64,000 nt of DNA from Zunongwangia endophytica (GCF_030409505.1 NZ_JAUFPZ010000002.1:2549501-2613500), one strand, 5' to 3'; shown: positions 53,223-63,192, numbered from the stretch's first letter. Translations and numbers: made by a program. Notes: a model not told the origin generated them from the letters alone.

Positions 53223-54433
53223 CCTTCAGCAATAGCTTTTGCAGCCATATAACCACCTGTCCATGCATTCTGAAAATTAAATCCACCCGTAATTGCATCG
53301 ATATTAAGCACTTCTCCTACTAAATATAAACTCGGGTGTTTTTTACTTCGGAAGGTTTTAAAATCGATTTCTTTTAAATCTACACCTCCCGCAGTTACAA
53401 ACTCTTCTTTAAAAGTACTTTTACCGTTTACCTGAAATTCAGCATTAGTTAATTGTATCGCTAATGATTCTAATTGCTTTTTTGAAATATTTGCCCAAAC
53501 TTCTTCTTCTGGAATTTCTGAAGCACTACATATTTTTATCCAAAGTCGCTTTGGAAGTTCAAATTGGGGATATTTGAACACTTTTTGTTTTCCTGAGTTA
53601 TTCTTGATTTTCATCAAATCTTCCATTATAGAATCTGAATTGAATCCAGGCACCCAGTTTACGAGTATGGGAAACTGATAATCACATTCGTTCAATTCTC
53701 TTGCTCCCCAAGCGGACAGTTTTAGAATCCCAGGACCACTTAATCCCCAATGGGTAATTAAAAGCGGACCTTCACTTTCTAATCCAGAATTTGGAATTTT
53801 CACTTCAGCAAAATTAGCAATACCGGCAAGACCTTCTATCCTAGAATCTTTGATATTGAATGTAAATAAAGAAGGCACAGCATTAATTAGATGATGCCCT
53901 AAATTTTCAAGAATATTCCACATTTTAGGATTACTCCCTGTTGCTATAACTAACTTCTCGCAAGTAAAATTCGTCTTAGTGGTTTTTACACCCCAGGCAT
54001 TATCTACTTTTTCAATAGCATTTACCGGATATCCTGTAAGGATGTCAATATTTAAACGCTTAGTTTCGCTAAGAAAACAATCTATAATAGTTTCAGAAGT
54101 ATTACTTACCGGAAACATTCTCCCGTCGTCTTCAGTCTTTAGTTCTACGTTGCGATCGGCAAACCAGCCGATGGTGTCACCTGTCATAAAACTATGGAAA
54201 GGCCCGAGTAATTCTTTTTGTCCTCTTGGGTAATTTTGAGTTAACTCTTTCGGCATAAATTCAGCATGAGTCACATTACATCTTCCGCCCCCTGAAATTT
54301 TCACTTTAGACAAGACATTTTTTCCTCGTTCTAAAATGGCAATTTTTAATTCAGGATTAAAATCTGCAATATTAATCGCAGTAAAAAAACCTGCGGCTCC
54401 ACCGCCCACTATCAAAACATCGTAATGCGTCAT
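53219..54433 (-). CDS. HI0933-family NAD(P)/FAD-dependent oxidoreductase
   Basis: The 404-residue protein has VLIVGGGAAGFFTAINIADF at the N terminus, the family-specific KVKISGGGRCNVTHAEF, and GGVDLKEIDFKTFRSKKHPSLYLVGE split over residues 350-380. It ends in TGGFNFQNAWTGGYMAA. This is the HI0933/YhiN group of flavoproteins, whose substrate is unknown. The neighbours give no clear hint. Confidence 0.9.
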   Translation of the reverse strand: MTHYDVLIVGGGAAGFFTAINIADFNPELKIAILERGKNVLSKVKISGGGRCNVTHAEFMPKELTQNYPRGQKELLGPFHSFMTGDTIGWFADRNVELKTEDDGRMFPVSNTSETIIDCFLSETKRLNIDILTGYPVNAIEKVDNAWGVKTTKTNFTCEKLVIATGSNPKMWNILENLGHHLINAVPSLFTFNIKDSRIEGLAGIANFAEVKIPNSGLESEGPLLITHWGLSGPGILKLSAWGARELNECDYQFPILVNWVPGFNSDSIMEDLMKIKNNSGKQKVFKYPQFELPKRLWIKICSASEIPEEEVWANISKKQLESLAIQLTNAEFQVNGKSTFKEEFVTAGGVDLKEIDFKTFRSKKHPSLYLVGEVLNIDAITGGFNFQNAWTGGYMAAKAIAEG

Positions 54434-54469
54434 TTATTTCTATTAGAATTATTTATGCCAAATCTAGAA

Positions 54470-55138
54470 TTATATTCGATCTGGAAAGTCTGAAAAGATT
54501 CCATCTACACCAAGATTCTTCATCTTCTTGATTTTTTCGGTTTTATTTACCGTCCATACATTCACTTTTATGTTGTTACGGTGGCAATCTCCAATATAAT
54601 CTCTGGTTACTAACTTATAATATGGATGGATAGCAGCTGCTTTTAGATGTCTTGCCTGTAAAAACGCAATACTCATATCATCCTCTGTCAAAACAGCTAA
54701 AGGAATTTCTGTATTCTCGCTACGCAAACTCATTAACTCGTTAAAATTAAAGCTTGAAATCAATATTCGTGATTTTGGATGCTTTTCCAGTAAATTTAAT
54801 ACTGGTAACGCCGTCCCTTCTCCTTTCAACTCGATATTCAGAATCACTTTGTCCTGAACTACATCTAGCACTTCTTCTAAAGTAGGAATTTGATATCCCT
54901 CTGTAGTTCTACAAGATTTCAATTCTTTAAGCGATTTTTCACCTACAAATCCTGTACAAGTAGTTGTGCTATCTAATTCTTCATCATGAATTACAACAAG
55001 CTCTCCGGTTTTGCAAAGATGTACATCGATCTCGATCATATCGACCTTCAGCGTCATTGCCTTTTTTATACTTTCGATCGTATTTTCGGCCACGTGACCT
55101 TTGGCACCTCGATGCCCAATTTTTAAAGGAGTTGTCAT
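54470..55138 (-). CDS. Glycerophosphodiester phosphodiesterase
   Basis: The 222-residue cytoplasmic protein has IGHRGAKGHVAENTIESI, MIEIDVHLCKTGELVVIHDE (catalytic His and metal ligands), and the closing VNVWTVNKTEKIK with GVDGIFSDFPD. It cleaves glycerophosphodiesters to glycerol-3-phosphate and alcohols. The length fits the small soluble GDPD form. Confidence 0.92.
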   Translation of the reverse strand: MTTPLKIGHRGAKGHVAENTIESIKKAMTLKVDMIEIDVHLCKTGELVVIHDEELDSTTTCTGFVGEKSLKELKSCRTTEGYQIPTLEEVLDVVQDKVILNIELKGEGTALPVLNLLEKHPKSRILISSFNFNELMSLRSENTEIPLAVLTEDDMSIAFLQARHLKAAAIHPYYKLVTRDYIGDCHRNNIKVNVWTVNKTEKIKKMKNLGVDGIFSDFPDRI

Positions 55139-55291
55139 TAATAAGGTTGTTAGTTAGTTTATTTCAAATAGTTTTTAGTCCAAAAAGTTATATTCAACAG
55201 CCCTTTAGAAAGGCTTAGGACAACTTAACATTTTTTTTGCGTCCAGCATGCTTAAATTGACTCGATTTCAAACTACTAAAATGCAAATTTT

Positions 55292-56140
55292 ATGGATCAA
55301 CCAAAAACCTTTCCGCAACAAGATCAAAAACAACCGGGAAACCAGCATCAAATGCATCCCCAACCAATGATCATTAGAGACTCTTACAAGGGTAGTGAAA
55401 AGCTGAAGGGAAAAAACGCGTTAATTACAGGAGGAGATAGTGGGATAGGACAAAGTGTAGCTTTACATTTTGCTAGAGAAGGCGCAAACGTTGCCATTAT
55501 ATATCTAAGCGAAGATGAAGATGCTTTAGAGACTAAAAAGCTAATAGAAGGCGAAGGACAGCGGTGTCTTTTAATTGAAGGAGATATTAAGAATGCCGAA
55601 TTTTGTGAAAAATCGATTAAACTTACGATTGACGAATTGGGAAGTTTAGACATCCTAATTAATAATGCTGCTGTGCAATTTCCAAAAGATGATATACAAA
55701 ATATAAGTATAGATCAAATTAAGGAAACTTTCGAAACCAACATTTATCCATATTTTTATATTATCAAGGAAGCATTAAACTATTTAAAAGAAAATGCTAC
55801 CATTGTAAATACAACTTCGGTAACATCCTACAGGGGAAGTTCGCATTTACTGGATTATGCCAGTAGTAAAGGTGCAATTACAAGTTTTACCAGAAGTTTA
55901 TCTACGATGCTAGTTTCAAAAGGAATACGTGTAAATGCTGTAGCGCCGGGACCAATTTGGACACCCTTAATACCTGCTACTTTTGATGATGTTAAAGAAT
56001 TTGGTCAAAAAGTACCAATGGGAAGAGCAGGGCAGCCGGGAGAAGTAGCTCCTGCATATGTTTTTCTAGCAAGTGAAGACAGTAGTTATATTACAGGACA
56101 AACCATTCATGTAAATGGTGGCGAATTAATTGGAGGATAA
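55292..56140 (+). CDS. SDR-family oxidoreductase (YghA/YdaD-like)
   Basis: The 282-residue protein has a Gln/Pro-rich N-terminal tail (residues 1-30) before the Rossmann motif TGGDSGIGQSVALHF. NNAAVQF and the catalytic YASSK follow, and TGQTIHVNGGELIGG closes it. This extended classical SDR form with a Gln-rich leader is often in stress-related gene groups. It is 20 bp before the DUF421 gene, suggesting one operon. The substrate is unknown. Confidence 0.9.
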   Translation: MDQPKTFPQQDQKQPGNQHQMHPQPMIIRDSYKGSEKLKGKNALITGGDSGIGQSVALHFAREGANVAIIYLSEDEDALETKKLIEGEGQRCLLIEGDIKNAEFCEKSIKLTIDELGSLDILINNAAVQFPKDDIQNISIDQIKETFETNIYPYFYIIKEALNYLKENATIVNTTSVTSYRGSSHLLDYASSKGAITSFTRSLSTMLVSKGIRVNAVAPGPIWTPLIPATFDDVKEFGQKVPMGRAGQPGEVAPAYVFLASEDSSYITGQTIHVNGGELIGG

Positions 56141-56160
56141 AATTTAAAAAAAAGAATAAT

Positions 56161-56679
56161 ATGGAGAAATGGTTTGAAGCATCAGAAACAAGTTTAGCTG
56201 CAATAACTCTTAGCGCAATAGGAATATTTATTTTAGTAATTCTATATACAAGAATTGCAGGAAAACGAAGTTTTTCTAAGATGTCCAGTTTTGATTTTGC
56301 GATGACGATCGCGAGTGGGAGTATCTTAGCTTCAACCATTGTATTAAAAAATGTGAGTTTAATTCAGGGTGCAGTGGCTCTTTTAGTAGTTTATATTCTA
56401 CAAATTGGCACTGCATTTTTAAGAAGATATCCGGCTTTTCAGAAAATGACTGATAATGATCCTATTCTGCTAATGAAAGACGGAGAAATTTATTACGATA
56501 ATTTAAAAAAAGCCAGAGTAACCGAATCAGATTTACGCGGAAAACTAAGAGAGGCAAATGTTATCCAACTTTCTGAAGTAAGAGCCGTAATTTTTGAAAC
56601 CACCGGTGATGTTTCTGTATTGCATTCCGCAGATAAAGAATTAGAAGACTGGCTAATAAAAGATGTGAAACTAAAATAG
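56161..56679 (+). CDS. DUF421 (YetF-type) membrane protein
   Basis: The 172-residue protein has about three N-terminal membrane helices (residues 15-85), with RIAGKRSFSKMSSFDFAMTIASGS as the DUF421 signature (split over residues 30-55). The soluble C-terminal part is LMKDGEIYYDNLKKARVTESDL. The function is unknown; relatives are common in spore-forming and stress-linked genes. It lies between an SDR and a PaiB-like gene. Confidence 0.88.
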   Translation: MEKWFEASETSLAAITLSAIGIFILVILYTRIAGKRSFSKMSSFDFAMTIASGSILASTIVLKNVSLIQGAVALLVVYILQIGTAFLRRYPAFQKMTDNDPILLMKDGEIYYDNLKKARVTESDLRGKLREANVIQLSEVRAVIFETTGDVSVLHSADKELEDWLIKDVKLK

Positions 56680-56713
56680 TAATTTTCGCCTATAATTTTT
56701 ACTTCGGAAAAAG

Positions 56714-57328
56714 ATGTACCAGCCTAAAAAATACATAAAGGATGATCCTGAATTTATCTTTCAATTTATACAAAATCATCCTTTTGCAACTATGGTGAGC
56801 AATTCGCATCCCCTTGTTGCCACTCATATTCCGGTTTTAGTTGAAGGAACAGCGGAAGATTTTAGATTATATGCTCATATTGCTAATCACAACGAGCAAT
56901 TAGAATCTCTAGAAAACGATGCTGAAGTTTTATTTATTTTTCAGGGTTCGCATGCGTATGTAAGTTCATCTTGGTATGCTGAAAAAGATATCAGCACTTG
57001 GAATTATTCGGCTGTTCATATCAACGCTAAGATCAAAATACAAACTTCTAAAGAGTTAGAAAACTCATTAGAAAAGCTGGTGAAAACATTCGAAAATCAA
57101 CAAAAATCGCCTTTATTTTATAATGATATTCCTAAACAAATGCTTCAGGATCATTTGCCATTAATTACCGGATTTTGGGCAATACCATTCAAAATTAAGG
57201 GAATCGCAAAGTTACATCAAAGCTATTCTAAAGAAGACATAATTTCTTCCGTAGAACATTTAGAAAAAGGAACGCTTACCGATAAGCAACTTGCCAAGGA
57301 TCTCAAAGAAGAGAACGGATTGCCTTAA
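56714..57328 (+). CDS. PaiB-family FMN-binding protein
   Basis: The 204-residue protein opens MYQPKKYIKDDPEFIFQFIQ and has HPFATMVSNSHPLVATHIPV, FQGSHAYVSSSWY and NYSAVHINAKIKI. These match the PaiB family of FMN-binding proteins, annotated as negative transcriptional regulators. No helix-turn-helix is seen, so the regulatory label is inherited from the Bacillus name and could be wrong. It is 34 bp after the DUF421 gene. Confidence 0.85.
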   Translation: MYQPKKYIKDDPEFIFQFIQNHPFATMVSNSHPLVATHIPVLVEGTAEDFRLYAHIANHNEQLESLENDAEVLFIFQGSHAYVSSSWYAEKDISTWNYSAVHINAKIKIQTSKELENSLEKLVKTFENQQKSPLFYNDIPKQMLQDHLPLITGFWAIPFKIKGIAKLHQSYSKEDIISSVEHLEKGTLTDKQLAKDLKEENGLP

Positions 57329-57381
57329 TTGCATTTCAGAAAAGAAACAAAGCAGACGCTTACATTTCAGAAATATTTTCA

Positions 57382-58089
57382 TTAATCGTTCTTCTTCCGA
57401 TATCTCATATTCAGCATTTCTATAGATAAAGAAAAGAAAACTGAAAAATAGATATAGCCTTTTGGAACATGATAATGCACAGCTTCTATAATTAGCATGA
57501 CGCCAATTAAAATTAGAAAGCTTAAAGCTAATATTTGAATTGTTGGATGTTTATTTACAAAATCACTTATCGCTTTGGCAAAGATCATCATTACCAAAAT
57601 AGAAATGATTACTGCTATGATCATTAAAACAATCTCTGTGGTTAAACCGATAGCGGTTAAAATAGAATCGAAAGAAAATATGATATCTAACATCACAATT
57701 TGACCTATAGCTAAACCAAAAGATTTTGCACTAACATTTCTCTCAGTTTCGTGTTGGCCTTCCACCTTATGGTGAATCTCTAAAGTGCTTTTTACCAAAA
57801 GAAAGATTCCCCCCGCTAACAAAATAATATCTCTCCAACTAAGCTCAAAATCACCAAAGGTTAATACCGGTTTCGTTAGGCCTATTATCCAGGTAATACC
57901 TAATAAAAGCAAAACTCTTGTGATCATCGCTAATGCTAAACCACCTATTCTCGCTTTTTTTTGCTGATGCTCTGGCAACTTCCCAGCAACTAAAGAAATA
58001 AAGATAATGTTATCGACCCCAAGAACAATCTCCATAAATGTTAGGGTAAGCAAGGCAACCCAAGTATCTGCCTGAAGAAAAATTTCCAT
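57382..58089 (-). CDS. TerC-family integral membrane protein
   Basis: The 235-residue protein has seven predicted helices with the conserved acidic residues in LTFMEIVLGVDNIIFISLVAG and MLDIIFSFDSILTAIGL. TerC family members are linked to metal (manganese) export and tellurite resistance. The gene is convergent with the PaiB-like gene. No other ter gene is present here. Confidence 0.9.
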   Translation of the reverse strand: MEIFLQADTWVALLTLTFMEIVLGVDNIIFISLVAGKLPEHQQKKARIGGLALAMITRVLLLLGITWIIGLTKPVLTFGDFELSWRDIILLAGGIFLLVKSTLEIHHKVEGQHETERNVSAKSFGLAIGQIVMLDIIFSFDSILTAIGLTTEIVLMIIAVIISILVMMIFAKAISDFVNKHPTIQILALSFLILIGVMLIIEAVHYHVPKGYIYFSVFFSLSIEMLNMRYRKKND

Positions 58090-58207
58090 AAATAAGCTAT
58101 TGGTTAAACTGATGAAAATTAGCTATTAAAAAACTAAAAATAGATAAGAAAAAATTAAAAAAACAGCACTTCTACTATTTTGTAAAAGACCATTTAAAAT
58201 TGAAAAC

Positions 58208-58239
58208 AAAAAACCCGAAGATTAAATCTTCGGGTTTTT
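58208..58239. terminator. Bidirectional Rho-independent terminator
   Basis: CCCGAAGAT (58214-58222) and ATCTTCGGG (58226-58234) form a 9-bp stem with a TAA loop, extended by A and T tracts on both sides. It ends the minus-strand transcript of the 142-residue hypothetical gene, 54 bp past its stop. Confidence 0.88.
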
Positions 58240-58292
58240 CTTATAAATTCTAGCGTTATTAATGCCGATATAACTGCTCTATAATTTTAAAC

Positions 58293-58721
58293 TTATCGAT
58301 CCCCGGCAGCAACTGCCAAATATCCTATTCCTTGCAGAACGTCTTCTTTTTCTTCTGAATTTTTGATCATCAAAGTTTTATTACTAACATCATATTTTTG
58401 ATCGAAAATTAAAAAAGCCTTTTCTAAAAGCGCTCCAATGTAAAATTTTGACGGTCTATGAAGAATAGCCGAATTTACATTTATGCCGCTCTTATTGATA
58501 TAAATTAATCGCTTAGAAAATGGCATCCAATTAGAGGTTACTTTAATTTCTAAATCTGATTCTTTTAATTGCCTTAAAAAAGCTGTCACAACATCATCAT
58601 TGTAATGCTGATTTAAAAAACCATTCAAATGCTCATGGAAATAACTACTAAGTAAGATCTGATTGGAGCGTGATACAATGTTATATATCTTAAGGTGCGC
58701 TCCTTGGTAAATTAGTTTCAT
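58293..58721 (-). CDS. Hypothetical protein (142 aa)
   Basis: I do not recognise this protein. It has no signal peptide or membrane segment. It is a soluble mixed alpha/beta sequence with YFHEHLNGFLNQHYNDD early, a basic centre (PFSKRLIYINKSG) and a C-terminal EEKEDVLQGIGYLAVAAG. The -7 box at 58749 and the strong terminator at 58208 argue it is a real single-gene transcription unit. Confidence 0.65.
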   Translation of the reverse strand: MKLIYQGAHLKIYNIVSRSNQILLSSYFHEHLNGFLNQHYNDDVVTAFLRQLKESDLEIKVTSNWMPFSKRLIYINKSGINVNSAILHRPSKFYIGALLEKAFLIFDQKYDVSNKTLMIKNSEEKEDVLQGIGYLAVAAGDR

Positions 58722-58748
58722 GGTAAAGTTGAGTTAGTTTAGCACTTT

Positions 58749-58756
58749 CAAAATTA
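58749..58756 (-). promoter_or_regulatory. -7 box TAATTTTG before the 142-residue gene
   Basis: It fits TAnnTTTG exactly and lies 28 bp upstream of the ATG at 58721. No clear -33 element was found. Confidence 0.45.
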
Positions 58757-58983
58757 AACAGTTACCTTGAAATACTTGAATCTTTAACATTAAAATTTCA
58801 TCACCAAATTGATAATTATAGATTTCCTATAAAAGCCCATTTTCATAGTCACATTCCAAAAAAAGGCAATCCTTTTTTATATAAATTGAAATTTAATTCA
58901 TCATGATTATGAGCTTTTCAGGTAAAAATGCATCAATTGTGCTGAAGCCGTAAAACTTTTTCAGCCAAATTTAAATAGAGTTT

Positions 58984-61188
58984 TTAATAGCAATCCATTT
59001 TTAATTGTCCTTTTTTCTGATAAAAACTTAGAGGTTTATTATTGTAGTTTTTGCAAATTTCAGTGAGGCTTTTTACGATTTCTTTTTGCATCAAAATAGA
59101 ACCACAAATCATAATTACAGATCCATCCTGAAGACTTTTTGCAATTTTTTCAGCATCTCTAGCGACTAAATGTTGCACATAAACTTTCTCTTTAGAAATT
59201 CTGGAATACGCTGGTAAAAATTCAGTTAAACGCCCGTTATTCAGAAAAGAATCTATTCTATTTTTATATACATTAAAGCTTGCCTCATTGCGCCCTCCCC
59301 AATACAAAGTGATCGTTTGCTTCTTCGCATTTTCTTGCATCATGCCAATAAACGGTGCTATGCCAGTACCCGTAGCAATCATTATGGTATTTTTTGAGAG
59401 ATTAAAATGAAAATCGGGATTCTTGACTTTTACAGCATCAATTTCGCTGCCTTCTTTTGCGTCATTCAAAAAGTTAGAGCATAATCCAAACTCATGTTTC
59501 TTAATACTCAACAAAATATTATACTCTTGATCTTTCCCAATAGAATACAATCTTTCGTGATCATTTTTTGTAGGATAAATTGCCAATAGATCACCTGATT
59601 TTATCTTTTGCTTTTTTATCGGAGCTAAGCCTACAACGAAAGTATCATCCGGACTTTCACTGGCTTTCGTTTTATATAGAATTTTATATTTTTTTGTCTT
59701 TTTTCGCTGTTTTGTAACGTCATTATCTCTAGGAACGTTTACTGTAATTCCGACTTTATTGCTCCACTGATCGACCCATTGATCGAAAGCCTCCCACGAT
59801 TTATTATTTATAGTATAGGGCTTCAGAAACTGATGGCTTACTTCATTTTCGTACAACTGTTGATCGACATCAAAAGCATACTTACAATAACTAGGATAGG
59901 CAAGAGATCCAAAACCTACTACAGAATAGGAAAAAGTATTTTTTTGTTCAATATTATTAAATTTCCGAAGGAATTTTTTAGCATTTGCAGGCGGTTCTCC
60001 GTCGCCATAAGTCGAAGTGAAAATGACCAATTGCCCCATTTTTTTAAAAACGGCATATTGATCCATCTGGGCTATAAAAACCTTTTTTCCGTTCTTGATT
60101 AATTCCTGCTGAAAAAGCTTAGCGAAAGACATTGTACCTCCGGTTTCTGATCCTACAAGAATAACAATTTCGGCTTCATCTTTTTTGAACTTATTCTTTA
60201 GCAGTGATTTTCTTCTTTTAAGTGTGATCGCAAAACCAGAATAGATAAAAAACAATATACTTATGCAGGAAAGTGCTAATATTACTGCCCAAATTACATT
60301 TCCGCGTCCTGTATGTAAATTATAGCTATAGCCCGAAATTAAGTTGATTAATGGATAAGGCAATTCGCTAATTACTTCACCTGTGTATTGATTTACAAGT
60401 ATTTCTTTATTTTGAAGACTAATTTTAAATGGATCTGAAGCATCTTCACTAAACGGAAATTCAATCGATCGTACATCGTCCAAATAAATATGCTCTAAAG
60501 AAGGAAAATCTGATAAAATACGCTGAGGATTTTCAACTAACTTTTCTTCATTTATAGTATGCGCAAGCCGAACTTCAGGAATAATATTAAAACGCAATAA
60601 AGAAAGGAAAACTCCGGTTACCGTTATAATGATAATGGGAATTAGCGACAACCTTCCCAGGTAAATATGATAATAAGAATAGAAATTTTCTCGTACAATT
60701 TTATCGAATATTGCTTTAAAACCCTGCTGTCTTTTTATAACCAGTATTAATCCCGAAATATTAATTAAAAACAATAGAAAAGAAGTGATCCCGACAAATA
60801 TTCTACCGGTACTTTTAAGAAATAAACTACGATGTAAACTGGTTGCAAATTGAAATACTGAAGATTGATGCTCAATTTCACCAATTTTGATTCCTGTTTC
60901 TGGATTGATATAAAAATCTCCGCTATCGCCTTCCATACTAAAAACGGAAGCCACAGTAAAACCTTGCGCATCAACTTCTAAACTCAGCACCTCATCATAA
61001 CTAGACTGAAGTATCTTTATAACTTCTGAAACCGGTAAAACTGAGTTATCTGCTGGTTTATAATCCAACGCAGCATGATCGATTGGCTCGAACGCTAGGA
61101 TGATACCAGTTACCGAAGCAATAAGGATAAAAACAAAAGAAGATACAGCCAAACTTAAGTGACTGTATCTCCAAATCGATAATATCAT
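58984..61188 (-). CDS. PepSY membrane protein fused to flavodoxin and NADPH-reductase domains
   Basis: The 734-residue protein has a PepSY-type membrane part with helices near residues 15, 130, 180 and 305. A flavodoxin domain (ILVGSETGGTMSFAKLF, TSTYGDGEPPANAKKF) starts near 345. The FAD/NADPH reductase module follows, with RLYSIGK, IATGTGIAPFIGMM and the final SFYQKKGQLKMDCY. It would carry electrons from NADPH across the inner membrane to a periplasmic acceptor, possibly ferric chelates. It is the last gene of the operon with DUF2271 and ankyrin proteins, 7 bp after the DUF2271 stop. Confidence 0.87.
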   Translation of the reverse strand: MILSIWRYSHLSLAVSSFVFILIASVTGIILAFEPIDHAALDYKPADNSVLPVSEVIKILQSSYDEVLSLEVDAQGFTVASVFSMEGDSGDFYINPETGIKIGEIEHQSSVFQFATSLHRSLFLKSTGRIFVGITSFLLFLINISGLILVIKRQQGFKAIFDKIVRENFYSYYHIYLGRLSLIPIIIITVTGVFLSLLRFNIIPEVRLAHTINEEKLVENPQRILSDFPSLEHIYLDDVRSIEFPFSEDASDPFKISLQNKEILVNQYTGEVISELPYPLINLISGYSYNLHTGRGNVIWAVILALSCISILFFIYSGFAITLKRRKSLLKNKFKKDEAEIVILVGSETGGTMSFAKLFQQELIKNGKKVFIAQMDQYAVFKKMGQLVIFTSTYGDGEPPANAKKFLRKFNNIEQKNTFSYSVVGFGSLAYPSYCKYAFDVDQQLYENEVSHQFLKPYTINNKSWEAFDQWVDQWSNKVGITVNVPRDNDVTKQRKKTKKYKILYKTKASESPDDTFVVGLAPIKKQKIKSGDLLAIYPTKNDHERLYSIGKDQEYNILLSIKKHEFGLCSNFLNDAKEGSEIDAVKVKNPDFHFNLSKNTIMIATGTGIAPFIGMMQENAKKQTITLYWGGRNEASFNVYKNRIDSFLNNGRLTEFLPAYSRISKEKVYVQHLVARDAEKIAKSLQDGSVIMICGSILMQKEIVKSLTEICKNYNNKPLSFYQKKGQLKMDCY

Positions 61189-61195
61189 GGGATTA

Positions 61196-61681
61196 TTATT
61201 TGCTTGCCATTATCCGTACGTAACGAATATAGCCTTTACCTTCAAATTTACCTTTTAGATTTTCTGAAGTTAGTGGAAGCTCAAGATCTTTCACATAATA
61301 CTTTTGATCTTCTACGGCAGTTTCAAAACGTATTTTGTAGCCGCTGTCTATTTTATCAGATTCAATTTGAAAAGCGCCCATTCCACGTCCACCAGCACCT
61401 ACGGTCGCGCCAGAAATAGCATCAATTTTCTCATCCTTTTGCTTTTGATCTTCCCACCAGTCTGTTAAATCTGGATACCATTCTTCGTCGTCTCCTTGTA
61501 CTAAAAGTGTTTTCTCGTATTCTCCAGATGGATTGATTAATGAAACCACAACATAAGCTCCTTCGCCGTTGTAATTCGTCATCTGAATAAGACACTTAAA
61601 AGATGTAGATTCTGAACCTACGAATGAAAACAAACCTAAGCTAAGTACTAAAAGACCAATTTTTAATGTATTAAATTTCAT
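61196..61681 (-). CDS. DUF2271 exported protein with an SGAT motif
   Basis: The 161-residue protein has a signal peptide (to about SFVGS) and the DUF2271 beta-rich body (CLIQMTNYNGEGAYVVVSL). Near residue 88 it has DAISGATVGAG, resembling the D-x-x-S-G-A-T site where ApbE attaches FMN to extracytoplasmic flavoproteins. If that holds, it could be a periplasmic flavin carrier for the PepSY reductase encoded directly after it. It sits between the ankyrin and PepSY genes with 7-8 bp gaps. Confidence 0.85.
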   Translation of the reverse strand: MKFNTLKIGLLVLSLGLFSFVGSESTSFKCLIQMTNYNGEGAYVVVSLINPSGEYEKTLLVQGDDEEWYPDLTDWWEDQKQKDEKIDAISGATVGAGGRGMGAFQIESDKIDSGYKIRFETAVEDQKYYVKDLELPLTSENLKGKFEGKGYIRYVRIMASK

Positions 61682-61689
61682 CTTGTATG

Positions 61690-63192
61690 TTATGATTTTA
61701 AAAATTCTAAATCTGCATTAGATTCTTGAAGTATTTCATTTTCACTAGCCAGATCGTAAACACTTTCTCCAAAATCTGTAGTTACTTCTTTATTAGCGCC
61801 GTGATCTAAAAGCAACTTCATAATTTTCGTATTATCTGCTCTTAAAGCTGCAATTTGTAATGGAGTATTTCCTTCAGCATCTGTGGTATTTACATCAATA
61901 TCTGTTGCTAATGCTTTTTCAATTAATGCCAGATCATTTTTCTTTACAGCCAGCGTAAGAAAGTTTTCGTCATTAGCCTGAGCTTTGGTGAAATCAACAT
62001 TTTCTTTTTTCAGCAATGCCATTTTCTTTTCAAAAGCTTCTGCATTTCGTGGATTATATGCATCAATTAAATAGTACACTAAAGAATTACCAGACTTATC
62101 TGTAAACTTAGTTTTAGCGCCTTCGCCCATTAAATACTCAACAACTTCAGGAGAGTTTCCAGCAACTGCAAGGCTCAATGCTGTTTCACCTTTTTCATTA
62201 GTCGCGTTGATGTTTTCTGTTTTTTCAGCAAAAAACTTAATTATTTCAAGTTTATTTCTTCTCGATGCATTAAGAAGCGGTGTGTTCCCTCCATCATTTT
62301 CCGCCGTTGGATTTACGCCGTTTTCAACAAAAAAGTTGATTACTTCCATATCCTTGCTTCTTGCAGCTAGAACATGTAAAGGTGTAGTACCATCGTCTTT
62401 GGTTACATTTGGCGCTACTCCTACTTCTTTTAAATATTCGAAAACAGGTAATTCGTTTGTAGATCTTCTAGATCCCATAGCTGCAAAAAACATTGCATTA
62501 CCGCCTTCTTTATTTTCTTCTTTATAACTTACCCCTTTTTCGATAAGCTTATTCATCATTTCGATATTCCCAGATCTCGCTGCATAATTAAATACACCGT
62601 TACCTGCCTCATCGGTATCCTTAATAGACAACCCTTTAGATTCAAAATATTCTATCATTTCGTAATCGGTAAGGCTTGGCATCATCAAAAGCAAGGCATT
62701 AGCACCAGAATGTGTTTTTTCTACTTTGGGATTTGATCCTTTTGAAATTAAGTAATCGTAAAGTTCTTTATCTTTCACTCCTGCATTTGCCGCAAAATTG
62801 AGAACCGAATAACCGTGGTCATCAACGATATCCATTTTAGCTCCTCTTTCGCCAAACATTTTTACAAGCGGTAAATTGCCCGCAGAAGCTGCCCAAAAAA
62901 TATAAGTTCTACCATCGTGAGTTAACTTATTTACATCGTTACCTTCTTGATCCAGCAAGTATGCAATAACATCTTCTGATGGATTAGAGAAGATTGCCAT
63001 AACTACAGGATCAAAATTACTGCCGTTTCGCTCAGTTGGATCGTTCCCTTTTTCTACTTCACTTTTTATTTCGCTTACGTTTGGATTGTTGCTCCAATAA
63101 TCTCTGGAAAGAAAAATATTATCTTCCTGAGCTGTTAGCGGTAAAGCCAATACTAAAGCTGTCCCTACCAAAAATTGTTTAATGTTTATCAT
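61690..63192 (-). CDS. Exported ankyrin-repeat protein
   Basis: The 500-residue protein has a signal peptide (cleavage near LTAQ) and about a dozen ankyrin units, visible as DGTTPLHVLAARSKDMEVIN, GGNTPLLNASRRNKLEIIK and GNTPLQIAALRADNTKIMK. It is therefore a periplasmic protein-binding scaffold. The partner is unknown; operon position suggests an interaction with the DUF2271 or PepSY protein. It is the first gene of the operon and lies 111 bp from the 9-1-9 inverted repeat. Confidence 0.92.
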   Translation of the reverse strand: MINIKQFLVGTALVLALPLTAQEDNIFLSRDYWSNNPNVSEIKSEVEKGNDPTERNGSNFDPVVMAIFSNPSEDVIAYLLDQEGNDVNKLTHDGRTYIFWAASAGNLPLVKMFGERGAKMDIVDDHGYSVLNFAANAGVKDKELYDYLISKGSNPKVEKTHSGANALLLMMPSLTDYEMIEYFESKGLSIKDTDEAGNGVFNYAARSGNIEMMNKLIEKGVSYKEENKEGGNAMFFAAMGSRRSTNELPVFEYLKEVGVAPNVTKDDGTTPLHVLAARSKDMEVINFFVENGVNPTAENDGGNTPLLNASRRNKLEIIKFFAEKTENINATNEKGETALSLAVAGNSPEVVEYLMGEGAKTKFTDKSGNSLVYYLIDAYNPRNAEAFEKKMALLKKENVDFTKAQANDENFLTLAVKKNDLALIEKALATDIDVNTTDAEGNTPLQIAALRADNTKIMKLLLDHGANKEVTTDFGESVYDLASENEILQESNADLEFLKS

